A stretch of 25,554 nt of DNA from an uncultured Oscillospiraceae bacterium. GTDB lineage: Bacteria; Bacillota; Clostridia; Oscillospirales; Oscillospiraceae. Position numbers and translations under genes: made by a program. The DNA is taken from assembly GCA_900752445.1 (NCBI GenBank), contig CAADVN010000193.1, positions 1 to 25,554 on the forward strand, written 5' to 3'. Under the pieces are notes generated by a model. It saw only the letters and a program-made list of their open reading frames with translations. It made no database searches and was not told where the DNA came from. Numbering within the stretch: the stretch's first letter is position 1; each line of letters starts with the position of its first letter. Below, one piece after another: positions 1 to 8,820 of this stretch.

Positions 1-208
1 GCTGGCGGACTGGGCCGGGGCCGGGGACTGCGTGCCGCTGACGGGCTTCGGCAACACTCTGGCCCGGGGCGTGCGCGAGGCCGTTACGGAAAAGGGCGTA
101 CTCGGCGCCTTTACGGGCGGGCTGAGCTCTTCCTCGGCTGGCATCGCCGCCGCCATGGTCTTCGGCTTTTTAGCCGCGCTGCTCTTCAAGCCCCGGGACA
201 AGTCCTGA
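1..208 (+). CDS. spoVAE: Stage V sporulation protein AE, 3' end (partial)
   Basis: The frame is open from the window edge to TGA at 206-208 and gives the last 68 residues. The tail reads ...LTGFGNTLARGV, then EKGVLGAFTGGLSSSSAGIA, then a hydrophobic segment ending FKPRDKS. This matches what I know of the C-terminus of SpoVAE (SpoVAEB), a small membrane protein of the SpoVA complex that moves dipicolinic acid into the forespore. Glycine-rich membrane segments and the closing FKP..K are typical. The start and the other spoVA genes lie outside the window. The identification is from family memory, not a search, but the motif match is good. It implies a spore-former. Confidence 0.85.
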   Translation, partial: LADWAGAGDCVPLTGFGNTLARGVREAVTEKGVLGAFTGGLSSSSAGIAAAMVFGFLAALLFKPRDKS

Positions 209-216
209 TTTGAGAA

Positions 217-243
217 GGCCGGGAACTGTCATGGTTCCCGGCC
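217..243 (+). terminator. Hairpin after spoVAE
   Basis: A perfect 10-bp stem (GGCCGGGAAC at 217-226, GTTCCCGGCC at 234-243) with a 7-nt loop lies 8 nt after the spoVAE stop. No T-run follows (GGATTCGACA), so it is a non-canonical terminator or an mRNA 3'-end stabiliser. The rest of 244-660 is AT-rich and has no convincing gene. I see only the promoter near 573-599 in it. Confidence 0.5.
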
Positions 244-572
244 GGATTCGACAATATCTGCGGAAATAATGTAGTAAAATATGACATATCACATAAATCG
301 AGCAAAGCCACATAATGGTATTGATTGGCTCCGCTCCCGAAAGCGTTCCGCAGCCGGTGAGTATGGCAAAACATAATCTGAAAGTATTAAATCATCTGCG
401 CTGCGATGCAAAATTATTAAATTAGTATTATGAAAAGGCGGTATTGCACGATGACGGGCACTCAACCGGGAAAATAATTGGAATGATATGGCACTATGCA
501 GCAAATATTGCGAAATTGACCACATATTTTGCACAAATATAGGAAATGACCGGGCGAGGTGGTATTATTGAA

Positions 573-599
573 TTGACTTGAGAAAAGGTATGATATAAC
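573..599 (+). promoter_or_regulatory. Candidate promoter of the SLH surface protein
   Basis: TTGACT (573-578) and TATAAC (594-599) are separated by 15 bp in an AT-rich region about 80 nt before the TTG start at 679. The spacer is short for sigma-A. An alternative -10, TAACAT, gives a 17-bp spacer with the same -35. Either fits a transcript beginning near 607. Confidence 0.4.
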
Positions 600-678
600 A
601 TACGCGCAAAAGAAGGAAGTAAACGCAATAACAAATAATGGTATACAAAAGCCGAGTTTTGTGACAGGAGGAGAGGTC

Positions 679-3600
679 TTGAAAAGAAGCGTAAGGACAT
701 TTGCTGTATTGCTTTGCAGCCTGCTGATAGCGGCGTCGATAACTGCGACGGCCCTCGCGGCGCCGCCGGAACCGACGACTTGGTATGTGTCAAACAGCGG
801 CAGCGGTGAAAGTACCGGAACATCAGTAGATACACCGACAACACTTGCGAATGCAGTCCAAAGTGCAGCGGCGGGCGACACGATAATTGTCCTTGACAAT
901 ATCACGGTCGAAAGCCCGATAACTCTGGGAAACAGCATCACAATAAAAGGTAAGACCAGCGGTGAAACCAGGCAGAAGCTTACAGCGAACATCGAGCAGA
1001 TGTTCATTCTGACGTCAAATACGAATGTGACGTTTGAAGACCTCATATTCGACGGCAGTCTTGTTGATAACTCTGGCAGCACAAGCAGTAATCCTTTTTA
1101 TGGCGGTGCTATATCTGCAGATGGAAAAGATGCCTCATATCAATGCAAGAATATAACTTTGACTGTTGACAACTGCGAATTCAAGAGCTTTGAAGCATAT
1201 TCTGGCGGAGCGATTTGCTTTAATCATGTAAAATCTGGTGAAATATCTGTCATCAACGACTCTTGTTTCACTGATAACAAAGCGGAGGTCAGTGGCGGAG
1301 CAATTGGAATAATTGATTGCATCTCTGTTGACTTGAACGTAACAAATTCCAAATTTCAAAACAATACAGCATCAACTGTCGGCGGTGCAATCGGTTCAAA
1401 TGGTTCATACAGCGAAAGTGGCGAAGTTGTTAGTTTTGAAATAGCAAGCTGCGAATTCATGTCAAATAAAATAGAATCTGCTTCAACTGATGCTGCAAGT
1501 ATCTTTGGAGGCGGTGCATTTGGAATAAAAGAGACCGACGGCAAAGTAATAAATATTGATATTAGTGATACCACTTTTACTAAAAACTCTACAAATAGAA
1601 ATTCTTCAAAGGGCAACGCCCGCGGCGGCGCGATTCACATATTGACCGGGGAATACACACTTGACTTGAGCGGCTGTACATTCGAAAAGAACAATTCTAC
1701 CGGGCATGGCGGCGCAATCAATCTGGATGTTGATAGAAATAAGGAAGCGCATGTGACAGTGATCAACACCAGGTTTGAAGAAAACTATTCATCTACGCGT
1801 GGCGGTGCAATGCATATTGCAGGCGGCGGAGTACACACAAATATAAGCAAAGTATTGTTTGAAAGCAATAAGGCAGTCGGAGAGTTGGGCAATGCAATAG
1901 TATATTTTTATTCAGGAAATGCTAAAACGACCAGCGTAATGTATCCTACGAACGGTGCAGCGTTCAAAGACAACGGCGGCACTCTGGAAGCCGGAGGCAC
2001 CATATATTTGCAAGGCTTGACTGGTTCTGATGATCTAGTCTGTTTTGCAGATTATATGATTGATGGCACAAGACTCTATTGGAAAACAGAAAATGAAGAC
2101 GAGACTGACTTAGAACAGCTGGATAGAGAATTATATGCGGATTTTAAACTAGGACAATATAGCGGAAGTTTGTATCTTGATGAAGATACTAAAGACCCTT
2201 CATATTCGAACGACGAGTATTCAAATTTCTTTATAAATAATTCAGCTGGACAGTATGGTGGTGCAATTTTCAACTACGGCTCCCTGACCATAGGCGAACA
2301 GGGCGAGGATATCATCGTCAACAAGACATGGGACGACGAACTGGAACACGGCGACGTCACCGTGAACCTCGTGCGCAATAGCGATAATGCAAAGCTCGAC
2401 AGCTTGACGCTCGGTGTGGAAAGTGAATGGAGCGGCACCTTCTACGGCTTCCCCAAGAATGTCGAATACGCCGTGACCGAAGATCCCGTCGAGGGCTACA
2501 CGGCCGCGATAACGCAAAAAGACAACACCGTTACGGTAAAGAATTCACTAAGTACCCCAATCGACGTCAAGCTCATGGACATCACCATATACACTGGCGG
2601 AAGGGGTTATATCGGTGCGGTCGATGCTGACGGCGAACGAATAGGCCATGAGAGCGGATTCCCGGAGCCGGGTTTCATAATCACCGCGCCCGAGGGCGTG
2701 GATGTCGAAGAGCTGACGCTGGTGTATGAAAACGGCGAGACCCGCTACGAGTGGACGCTCGCGCCCTACAGCCCCGGCGAGCATAATGTCTACCGCTTCC
2801 AGCCGGTAGAAGGTACCCCGCTCCGAAATATCCTCATGCAGTTTACAAACGAAATTGACGGCACCGTGACGGTAGTCGATACCGACGACTTCGTTGTTGA
2901 GGACTACCTGCACCAGACCCTCAGCATGGAGGTCTTCGGTGAAGGCATCGGCCCAGGCCAAGTCAGCTTCACGGACGGTGAGAATACATATCCAATAACT
3001 GTTGGCGGAGCTAATATCACTGTCAGAAGCACCACCGACAACGCCGTGTATGCGGGCGCAGAGATCGCGCAGGCTGCTGAAGGCGAGCCCCGCATGGAAA
3101 CGCCCGAGGACATCGTCTACTACATAAACCAAAGCGAAGTGCAGGTCGCAAACGACAGCGGCATAGCCCTGCTCTTTGACGATATCATCGAGACGGACGA
3201 GAACGATACACACAAGATGCTCCTGCGCGACAGGGCCTTGGTTGAGCTGGGCGAGGGCAGCTGGGAGTTCGAGTACAAGTACCTGGACCTCGTAGACACG
3301 CTCAACGGCAACGCCTGGGTAACAACCAAACAGGAGGTCACCGTCTACTGGCCCAGGCCAGAGGCCGCTCCCGAGGGCGCAGAATTTACACTGCTGCATT
3401 TTACGGGCCTGCACCGTGAGATCGGTGTGGACCAGATAGCCGGCATGGTCGGCACCTGCGATGTCACTAAGATCGAGCCGACTGTCAGTGAGGATGGCGA
3501 GTATCTGGTTTTCAATGTGAGCAGCGCCGGCTTCTCGCCCTTCGCACTGGCCTGGACGGCGCCCGAGCCGGATGAGCCCGACGAGCCCGATGTGCCCGAT

Positions 3601-4299
3601 ATCCCGCCGGTCTATGTGCCGCCGCTGCTCAACACCTACGACCACTTCACCTACATCATCGGCTACGAGGACGGGACGGTGCGGCCCTATGGCTCCATCA
3701 CGAGGGCGGAGACCGCGACCATCTTCTTCCGCCTGCTCACCGACGAGGCGAGGGAGGAGTGCTGGACGGAGACCAACAGCTACACGGATGTGAGCCGCGG
3801 CGACTGGTACAACACCGCAGTTTCTACGCTCAGCCGCCTGGGCATCCTCGGCGGCTACGAGGACGGGACGTTCAGGCCGAACTCGGGCATCACGCGCGCT
3901 GAGTTTGCGAAGATAGCGGTGAGCTTCTTTGAGTACGAGGGGATAGAGGCAGAGAACGTCTTCACGGACGTGGCGCACGGTTCCTGGTATGAGGACTTCG
4001 TAGCCGCGGCGGCGGAGATAGGGCTTATCGAGGGCTACGAGGACGGTAGCTTCCGTCCGGAGTCCGGTATCACGCGGGCGGAGGCCTGCACGATCATCAA
4101 CCGCACGCTGGGCCGTGCGCCTGACGAGGACCATCTCCTGCCCGAGGCCGAGATGAACGTCTGGCCGGACAACCGGCCCGGCGCCTGGTACTACGCCGAC
4201 ATGCAGGAGGCCACGAACAGCCACGAGTACAAGTGGCTGGGCGATATCGAGCAGTGGCTCGAAAAGCTTCCCGAGCGCAACTGGGCCGAGCTGGAATAA
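679..4299 (+). CDS. Secreted surface protein: beta-helix, Cna-B-like domain, three SLH domains
   Basis: TTG at 679 is chosen as start because AGGAGG (666-671) precedes it by 7 nt. It then begins MKRSVRTFAVLLCS, a signal peptide probably cut after ALA near residue 27. The in-frame GTG at 661 overlaps the Shine-Dalgarno. Product: 1206 aa. Residues about 140-535 carry repeated GGAI/GGAM/GGAF turns spaced every 30-60 residues, each near an N-rich 'F..N.A' strand. This is the Pmp-like right-handed beta-helix pattern seen in adhesins. About 545-618 is Cna-B-like (IIVNKTWDD to VTVKNS). A middle region of unknown fold follows, then a PEPDEPDEPD linker (about 963-985). Three SLH domains start near 989, 1035 and 1095, each with GYEDG..RP...ITRAE. 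They should bind secondary cell-wall polymer. No LPXTG is present. The exact ligand is unknown; adhesion is an inference. Codon composition is AT-rich up to about 2270, then GC-rich. Confidence 0.9.
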   Translation: MKRSVRTFAVLLCSLLIAASITATALAAPPEPTTWYVSNSGSGESTGTSVDTPTTLANAVQSAAAGDTIIVLDNITVESPITLGNSITIKGKTSGETRQKLTANIEQMFILTSNTNVTFEDLIFDGSLVDNSGSTSSNPFYGGAISADGKDASYQCKNITLTVDNCEFKSFEAYSGGAICFNHVKSGEISVINDSCFTDNKAEVSGGAIGIIDCISVDLNVTNSKFQNNTASTVGGAIGSNGSYSESGEVVSFEIASCEFMSNKIESASTDAASIFGGGAFGIKETDGKVINIDISDTTFTKNSTNRNSSKGNARGGAIHILTGEYTLDLSGCTFEKNNSTGHGGAINLDVDRNKEAHVTVINTRFEENYSSTRGGAMHIAGGGVHTNISKVLFESNKAVGELGNAIVYFYSGNAKTTSVMYPTNGAAFKDNGGTLEAGGTIYLQGLTGSDDLVCFADYMIDGTRLYWKTENEDETDLEQLDRELYADFKLGQYSGSLYLDEDTKDPSYSNDEYSNFFINNSAGQYGGAIFNYGSLTIGEQGEDIIVNKTWDDELEHGDVTVNLVRNSDNAKLDSLTLGVESEWSGTFYGFPKNVEYAVTEDPVEGYTAAITQKDNTVTVKNSLSTPIDVKLMDITIYTGGRGYIGAVDADGERIGHESGFPEPGFIITAPEGVDVEELTLVYENGETRYEWTLAPYSPGEHNVYRFQPVEGTPLRNILMQFTNEIDGTVTVVDTDDFVVEDYLHQTLSMEVFGEGIGPGQVSFTDGENTYPITVGGANITVRSTTDNAVYAGAEIAQAAEGEPRMETPEDIVYYINQSEVQVANDSGIALLFDDIIETDENDTHKMLLRDRALVELGEGSWEFEYKYLDLVDTLNGNAWVTTKQEVTVYWPRPEAAPEGAEFTLLHFTGLHREIGVDQIAGMVGTCDVTKIEPTVSEDGEYLVFNVSSAGFSPFALAWTAPEPDEPDEPDVPDIPPVYVPPLLNTYDHFTYIIGYEDGTVRPYGSITRAETATIFFRLLTDEAREECWTETNSYTDVSRGDWYNTAVSTLSRLGILGGYEDGTFRPNSGITRAEFAKIAVSFFEYEGIEAENVFTDVAHGSWYEDFVAAAAEIGLIEGYEDGSFRPESGITRAEACTIINRTLGRAPDEDHLLPEAEMNVWPDNRPGAWYYADMQEATNSHEYKWLGDIEQWLEKLPERNWAELE

Positions 4300-4313
4300 C
4301 GACATCCGCATCT

Positions 4314-4348
4314 GGCCCCGGCCGTTTTCACGGCCGGGGCCATTTTTT
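4314..4348 (+). terminator. Rho-independent terminator after the SLH protein
   Basis: A perfect 12-bp GC-rich stem (GGCCCCGGCCGT at 4314-4325, ACGGCCGGGGCC at 4330-4341) with a TTTC loop is followed by ATTTTTT. It lies 14 nt after the stop codon and is a textbook intrinsic terminator. Confidence 0.93.
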
Positions 4349-4394
4349 GCAATTACTTTTAATTATTCGTTGTTATGTTTATAAGACGGACTTG

Positions 4395-4406
4395 GAAAAC
4401 GCTTTC
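4395..4406 (+). promoter_or_regulatory. Imperfect LacI-family operator upstream of lacI-type gene
   Basis: GAAAACGCTTTC is a near copy (one central mismatch) of the AAAACGTTTT palindrome found four more times in this locus. It overlaps a possible promoter, TTGGAA (4392-4397), 17-bp spacer, TATCCT (4415-4420). It therefore suggests autoregulation of the regulator at 4440. The predicted transcript would start very near the Shine-Dalgarno, so the promoter itself is less sure than the operator. Confidence 0.5.
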
Positions 4407-4439
4407 GGATATGATATCCTATGACCAGAGGTGATGCTG

Positions 4440-5450
4440 ATGGTCAGAACTACGATCCGGGATGTGGCCAGGCAGGCCGGGGTATCAATTACAACGGTGT
4501 CCAAAGCGCTCAACGACTATTCTGACGTGAACCCGGAGACCAGACAGAAGATAAAGGAGATGGCCGAAAAGCTCAACTATGTCCCGAACGCCGCGGGCAG
4601 GAGCATGGGCGGCAAGGCGGACAAGGTGATCGGCCTGCTAATAAACGACCTCAAACCCATGGACCCCTCAGGCGCGGTCTACGGCATACTCAGCGGCGTC
4701 TGCCACGCCTGCCAGGACAACGGGATCGAGTTCATACTGCTCACGACGGACGTCCTGCAGCAGGAGCAGCACTCGCTCAAGGTGCTCTGCCTGAAAAAGC
4801 AGCTCACGGGCCTCGTCTGCTCGGGCTTCCGCATCAGCGACCGCTACATGGACCAGCTAGGGGACATCGACATCCCCTGCGCCTTCATAGACATGCGCAC
4901 GCCCGACAGCCGTGTCATGGATATCACCATCAACAACCAGAAGGCCGCCTGCGAGGCTGTGAACTTCCTCCTGGGCCGGGGACGGAGGAATATCGCCATG
5001 GTGAACGGCAGGCCCGAGGCCGACGTCTCACTCCTGCGCGAGAGCGGCTACCGCATGGCCCTGGCCCAGGCCGGGCTCGAAATCCGAGACAGCCGCATTG
5101 TCATGGCCAACTTCGACGACCTCGTGGCCTACAACAAGGTCTGGCGCCTCCTGCAGGACGACAGGGAGATAGACGCCCTCTTCTGCGCCTCCGATCTCAT
5201 GGCCATCGGCGCCTGCCGCGCCATCGAGGACCTCGGCAGGAGCGTCGGGCGGGATATCTACGTCGTCGGCTTCGACGATATCCCAATTGCAAAGTACCTC
5301 TACGGCGGGCTCACCACCGTGAGGCAGGACTTCTACCGCGTGGGCTACACCGCCGGCCAGGCCGTCTTCGACAGGATAGAGGGCGCCCCCGAGCGCCGCG
5401 TGGACGATATGCTCTATGAGCTCGTCGTCCGGGGCAGCGCCCCGAAATGA
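4440..5450 (+). CDS. LacI-family transcriptional regulator of the alpha-glucoside locus
   Basis: Product of 336 aa. The N-terminus MVRTTIRDVARQAGVSITTV is a standard LacI helix-turn-helix, followed by the hinge (YVPNAAGRSM) and a periplasmic-binding-protein-like effector domain ending near QAVFDRI. ATG at 4440 is chosen because GAGGTG (4428-4433) lies 6 nt upstream. GTG 4431 and ATG 4434 are in frame but overlap that site. The gene sits alone between two terminators, directly before the sugar genes. AAAACGTTTT palindromes, of the central-CG type that LacI/GalR proteins bind, precede the neighbouring transcripts. I infer that it represses those transcripts and is relieved by an alpha-glucoside or derivative. 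The effector cannot be read from the sequence. Confidence 0.92.
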   Translation: MVRTTIRDVARQAGVSITTVSKALNDYSDVNPETRQKIKEMAEKLNYVPNAAGRSMGGKADKVIGLLINDLKPMDPSGAVYGILSGVCHACQDNGIEFILLTTDVLQQEQHSLKVLCLKKQLTGLVCSGFRISDRYMDQLGDIDIPCAFIDMRTPDSRVMDITINNQKAACEAVNFLLGRGRRNIAMVNGRPEADVSLLRESGYRMALAQAGLEIRDSRIVMANFDDLVAYNKVWRLLQDDREIDALFCASDLMAIGACRAIEDLGRSVGRDIYVVGFDDIPIAKYLYGGLTTVRQDFYRVGYTAGQAVFDRIEGAPERRVDDMLYELVVRGSAPK

Positions 5451-5464
5451 ACTGAACAGCCTTT

Positions 5465-5493
5465 GAGGACGGGTGCGACCCGTCCTCTTTTTT
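5465..5493 (+). terminator. Rho-independent terminator after lacI-type gene
   Basis: A 10-bp stem (GAGGACGGGT at 5465-5474, ACCCGTCCTC at 5478-5487) with a GCG loop is followed by TTTTTT. It begins 14 nt after the stop codon. Confidence 0.93.
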
Positions 5494-5584
5494 ATAACTG
5501 CGCCAAATAATCAAAAATGAGGTGCGGAATTTGTTCAGAATGTGACTATACAAAGCGGAAAGGATGTGCTATCCAATGTCTGCA

Positions 5585-5594
5585 AAAACGTTTT
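5585..5594 (+). promoter_or_regulatory. LacI-family operator upstream of the RDD gene
   Basis: Perfect palindrome AAAACGTTTT, 28 nt before the chosen RDD start at 5623. It lies inside the longer open frame that begins at 5542, which argues that the frame upstream of 5623 is leader rather than coding. I could not place a clear -35/-10 pair around it. Confidence 0.65.
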
Positions 5595-5622
5595 CGTTAC
5601 GCAGAAAGGGGCGGTTCGGGAC

Positions 5623-6087
5623 ATGGACAAGAAGCGGCTCATCCGCAGGGTGATGAGGCTGCTGTGCGCCTTCATCGACTATGTGCTGCTGATGTTACCG
5701 GTGCAGTTCGTCATGCTCTATGTGATGGAGATAGAGCTGCGCTCGGTGGACTTCCTGTTCCGGCTGCTTTTTGCCGTCTACGGCGTGCTGATGGTGGAGT
5801 ACAACAACGGCGCGACCCTGGGCAAGATGCTCGGGCGGCTCAAGGTCAAGGACAAGACCGGGGTGAAGCCGAAGGTGCTGTACGTCGGCCTGCGCGAGCT
5901 CGTGAAGTGCATGTACCTCATCCCCTACGCGGGCTGGGCGGCAGGGCTGGTCAGCGTCATCCTGCTATTCGTGAAGGGCACGACCCTGCACGACATGGCG
6001 GGCGGGACCAAGGTCATCTTCCGCTGGGAAGAGGAGGACCTCGAGGAGGCCGAAAAGGCGGAGGAGGCAGTGCATGAGCAACCTTGA
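5623..6087 (+). CDS. RDD-family membrane protein
   Basis: 154 aa from ATG 5623. An in-frame ATG exists at 5542, but the operator at 5585-5594 sits between, and the RDD domain begins only with DKKRLIRRVMRLLCAFIDYV. Domain signs: the first helix with R..CAFID (residues about 10-30), a second hydrophobic helix, then NNGATLGKMLGRLKVKD, which matches the family's G.TLGK...L.V.D signature, and TLHDMAGGTKVIF near the end with the third conserved Asp. RDD proteins are small polytopic membrane proteins; some act in cation/proton exchange, but most have no known role. The C-tail is very acidic (EEEDLEEAEKAEEA). The gene overlaps the next by 14 nt. The shared operator suggests it responds to the same sugar signal, an unusual partner for a glucoside operon. 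Confidence 0.82.
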   Translation: MDKKRLIRRVMRLLCAFIDYVLLMLPVQFVMLYVMEIELRSVDFLFRLLFAVYGVLMVEYNNGATLGKMLGRLKVKDKTGVKPKVLYVGLRELVKCMYLIPYAGWAAGLVSVILLFVKGTTLHDMAGGTKVIFRWEEEDLEEAEKAEEAVHEQP

Positions 6088-6367
6088 CCAGATCTTCGGC
6101 CTGGAGGAGGACGACATCCTCGTGGCCACAAGCCCGCTGCTTCTGGCGGGCTGCGTCATCGTCGCCATCGTCATCGGCTGGCTCTGCGCGAAGAAGTATG
6201 AGAACACGAGCGACTTCATGAAGTCCGTGAAGCTCTATGTGCCGCTCGCTGTCGTGAACTTCGTCGTGTTTTTGCTGCTGGGCGTGCCCTGGATATTCGC
6301 CCTGGGCGGGCAGCTGTGCGGCTTTGCCGTCATGGCCTGGATCTCCAACTACTATTTTTATCACTGA
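6074..6367 (+). CDS. Small membrane protein of unknown function (97 aa)
   Basis: ATG 6074 is preceded by GGAGG (6063-6067) at 6 nt, and the gene overlaps the RDD stop by 14 nt, so the two are translationally coupled. Predicted segments: a short acidic N-terminus (SNLDQIFGLEEDDI), helix 1 around residues 18-38 (PLLLAGCVIVAIVIGWLC), a basic loop (KKYENTSDFMKS), helix 2 around 50-75 and a weaker third helix ending WISNYYFYH. I do not recognise a family. The overlap with the RDD gene suggests that the two proteins work together in the membrane. Confidence 0.78.
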   Translation: MSNLDQIFGLEEDDILVATSPLLLAGCVIVAIVIGWLCAKKYENTSDFMKSVKLYVPLAVVNFVVFLLLGVPWIFALGGQLCGFAVMAWISNYYFYH

Positions 6368-6392
6368 GCGCAAATTTTTTTACATATTTTCA

Positions 6393-6402
6393 AAAACGTT
6401 TT
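6393..6402 (+). promoter_or_regulatory. LacI-family operator upstream of GH65 gene
   Basis: Perfect AAAACGTTTT, 8 nt before the Shine-Dalgarno AGGAGG (6410-6415) of the phosphorylase gene. The promoter must lie upstream of it, possibly in the AT-rich tract 6358-6390, so a bound repressor would overlap or block the start of the transcript. I do not see a terminator between 6367 and here. Confidence 0.75.
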
Positions 6403-6424
6403 AGATATCAGGAGGACACGAAAA

Positions 6425-8746
6425 ATGGGCATGGACTACTCCCGGGCGGCGGAATGGATAGTCGCGGAGCGCGGCTTTGACCCGGAGCATCTGGGCAAGT
6501 GCGAATCCATCATGTGCCAGGGCAACGGCTATCTCTGCCTGCGCAACGCCACGGACGAATTCAACCCGCGCGAGCAGCGCGACCTGTTCGTAGCCGGCAC
6601 CTTCAACAAGTTTGACGACAACGAAGTCACTGAGCTTCCGAACGCGGCGGACGTGACCATGCTGGAGATAAAGCTGGACGGCGTGCGCTTCAGCCTGCTC
6701 ACCGGCACGGTGGAGGACTATGACCGCAGCCTCGACCTCAGGACCGGCGAGCCTGTGCGCCGCGTGCTCTGGAAGGCCCCGAACGGCAGGCGCTACGAGC
6801 TCGTGTTCAGCCGTTTCGTCTCGATGGAGCGGCTGCACGTCATTGGGAAGAAGCTCGCCGTCAGGCCGCTCGACGCGGACATGCGGCTGGACATCGCCGG
6901 CGGCATAGACGGGCGCATGACGAACTCCGGCAGCCAGCACTTCTCCGAGGGCGACAAACGCCTCTACGAGGGCCGGCACATGCAGTACGACCAGACCACC
7001 GGCGAGTCGAAGATCGACTTCATCTTCAACACCACCTTCTCCTTCGCCATGGACGGCGTGAAGAGGGAGGAGCCGGGCTTCATCGTCATAGACCGCAGGA
7101 TGATCGCCCAGGAGTACAAAATAGACATCCCCATGGGCAGCACCTTGACGGTGGAGAAGCTCTCGAGCGTCTGCACCTCGCGCGACAGGGACAGCGAGGA
7201 CCTGAGCCGCGTCGAGCTAAAGGACAAGGCCCTGCAGGCCCACGAGGCCGCCTGCGAGCTCGGCTACGACGCGCTGCTCGCCGAGAGCGCCGCCGCCTGG
7301 GCGCGCAAGGTCTGGGACAACATCCCCGTGACCATAGAGGCGGATAACGACTTCGACCAGCTCGCCATCCGCTTCGCGCAGTACCATCTGCAGATAATGA
7401 CCCCGGCGCACGACAACCGCATGAACGTCGGCGCGAAGGGCCTCTCCGGCGAGGGCTACAAGGGCCATACCTTCTGGGATACCGAGATGTTCATCCTGCC
7501 CTATTTCATCTACAGCGAGCCCGAGACCGCGAGGAGCCTGGAGGAGTACCGCTTCCTCAGCCTGCCCGGCGCCCACAAGAAGGCCGGCGGCAACGGCTAC
7601 GAGGGCGCCCAGTTCCCCTGGGAGTCCGCCTGGATAGACGACGGCGAAGTCACACCCGTCTGGGGCGCGGCAGACATCGTCACGGGCCTGCCCACCAAGA
7701 TCTGGTCCGGCTTCATCGAGCAGCACATCACCGCCGACGTCGCCTACGGCGCCTGGGAATACTACATGGTCACAGGCGACGAGGACTTCATGGAGCGCTG
7801 CGGCTATGAGCTCATTCTCGACACCGCCAAGTTCTGGGCCTCCCGCCTCGAAGAGGGCGAGGACGGCAAGCTCCACATAAACGACGTCGTCGGCCCCGAC
7901 GAGTACAAGGAGCACGTGGACGACAACGCCTTCACCAACCACATGGCCGCCTGGAACATCCGCAAGGCCCTTGAATACTGCGGGCTGCTCCGCTCCGAAA
8001 AGCCAGCGCTCTACAAGGCCCTGGACGAAAAGCTCGGCCTCGCCGCGCTCGAACCTGTCTGGGAGGACAAGCTCTCCCGCCTCTACCTGCCCCAGCCGCG
8101 CGAGGACCTCGTCATCCCCCAGGACAGGACCTACCTCACGCTCAAGGACATAGACCTCACGAAGTACAAAAAGCAGGGGAACGTCGGCAGCATCTACCGC
8201 GACTACAACCAGGAGCAGATAACCCACATCCAGGTCTCCAAGCAGGCCAACATCCTCATCATGTTCCTGCTGCTCGAAAACCAGTTCAGCGCCGAGGTCA
8301 AGGCCGCCAACTGGAACTACTATGAGCCCCGCACCCTGCACGACTCCTCCCTGTCGCTCTCCACCCACTGCATCCTCGCGGGCGACATGGGCAACCGCGA
8401 GATGGCCTATGAGCTCTTCTGCAAGGCCGCGGCCATAGACGTGGGCCCGAACATGAAGACCAGCGACGCCGGTATACACGCCGCCTCGCTCGCAGGCGTG
8501 TGGCAGTCCGTAGTCTTCGGCTTCGGCGGGGTGCGCATGCTCGACGGCAAGCTGAGGCTCGACCCGGCCCTGCCCGCCGGCTGGAGGTCGCTGGAGTTTT
8601 ACATCCACTGGCAGGGCCAGAAGCTCCGCGTGCGCCTGGACCACGAGAGCGCGCGGCTGGTAAACCTCACCGGCACCAGGGCGGTGGAGCTCACGATAAA
8701 CGGCGTCCCCTGCACCGTGGAGAAGGACCTGAGCGTCAGGCTCTGA
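6425..8746 (+). CDS. Glycoside hydrolase family 65 disaccharide phosphorylase
   Basis: 773 aa, the usual length for GH65. AGGAGG lies 9 nt before ATG 6425; ATG 6431 is a possible alternative. Layout follows the family: an N-terminal beta-sandwich (to about 270), an (alpha/alpha)6 barrel and a C-terminal beta-sheet. KGHTFWDTEMF (FWDTE at 350-354) and VVGPDEYKEHVDDNAFTNH are GH65 hallmarks, with Glu493 in GPDEY as the expected general acid. TSDAGIH (679-685) fits the phosphate-binding region. These inverting enzymes turn a glucobiose plus phosphate into beta-glucose-1-phosphate plus glucose, which suits the pgmB gene downstream. The substrate (maltose, kojibiose, nigerose, trehalose or another) cannot be assigned from these motifs. 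A hydrolase is unlikely because pgmB is linked. Confidence 0.93.
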   Translation: MGMDYSRAAEWIVAERGFDPEHLGKCESIMCQGNGYLCLRNATDEFNPREQRDLFVAGTFNKFDDNEVTELPNAADVTMLEIKLDGVRFSLLTGTVEDYDRSLDLRTGEPVRRVLWKAPNGRRYELVFSRFVSMERLHVIGKKLAVRPLDADMRLDIAGGIDGRMTNSGSQHFSEGDKRLYEGRHMQYDQTTGESKIDFIFNTTFSFAMDGVKREEPGFIVIDRRMIAQEYKIDIPMGSTLTVEKLSSVCTSRDRDSEDLSRVELKDKALQAHEAACELGYDALLAESAAAWARKVWDNIPVTIEADNDFDQLAIRFAQYHLQIMTPAHDNRMNVGAKGLSGEGYKGHTFWDTEMFILPYFIYSEPETARSLEEYRFLSLPGAHKKAGGNGYEGAQFPWESAWIDDGEVTPVWGAADIVTGLPTKIWSGFIEQHITADVAYGAWEYYMVTGDEDFMERCGYELILDTAKFWASRLEEGEDGKLHINDVVGPDEYKEHVDDNAFTNHMAAWNIRKALEYCGLLRSEKPALYKALDEKLGLAALEPVWEDKLSRLYLPQPREDLVIPQDRTYLTLKDIDLTKYKKQGNVGSIYRDYNQEQITHIQVSKQANILIMFLLLENQFSAEVKAANWNYYEPRTLHDSSLSLSTHCILAGDMGNREMAYELFCKAAAIDVGPNMKTSDAGIHAASLAGVWQSVVFGFGGVRMLDGKLRLDPALPAGWRSLEFYIHWQGQKLRVRLDHESARLVNLTGTRAVELTINGVPCTVEKDLSVRL

Positions 8747-8820
8747 GCCAGAAATTGTGCTAATTTGGTCATTCCATCAAAGTAGCCAAAAAGTCGGTAA
8801 AAGTTTGTTAAAAAAGTGCA

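Noticed and set aside
2548..4311. 587-codon open frame on the minus strand opposite the SLH protein
   Set aside because: It mirrors the Cna-B-to-SLH coding region, and the sense strand has signal peptide and SLH domains.
5542..5622. Longer start of the RDD protein (ATG 5542)
   Set aside because: The extra 27 residues cover the AAAACGTTTT operator and add no RDD-like sequence; ATG 5623 starts at the domain.
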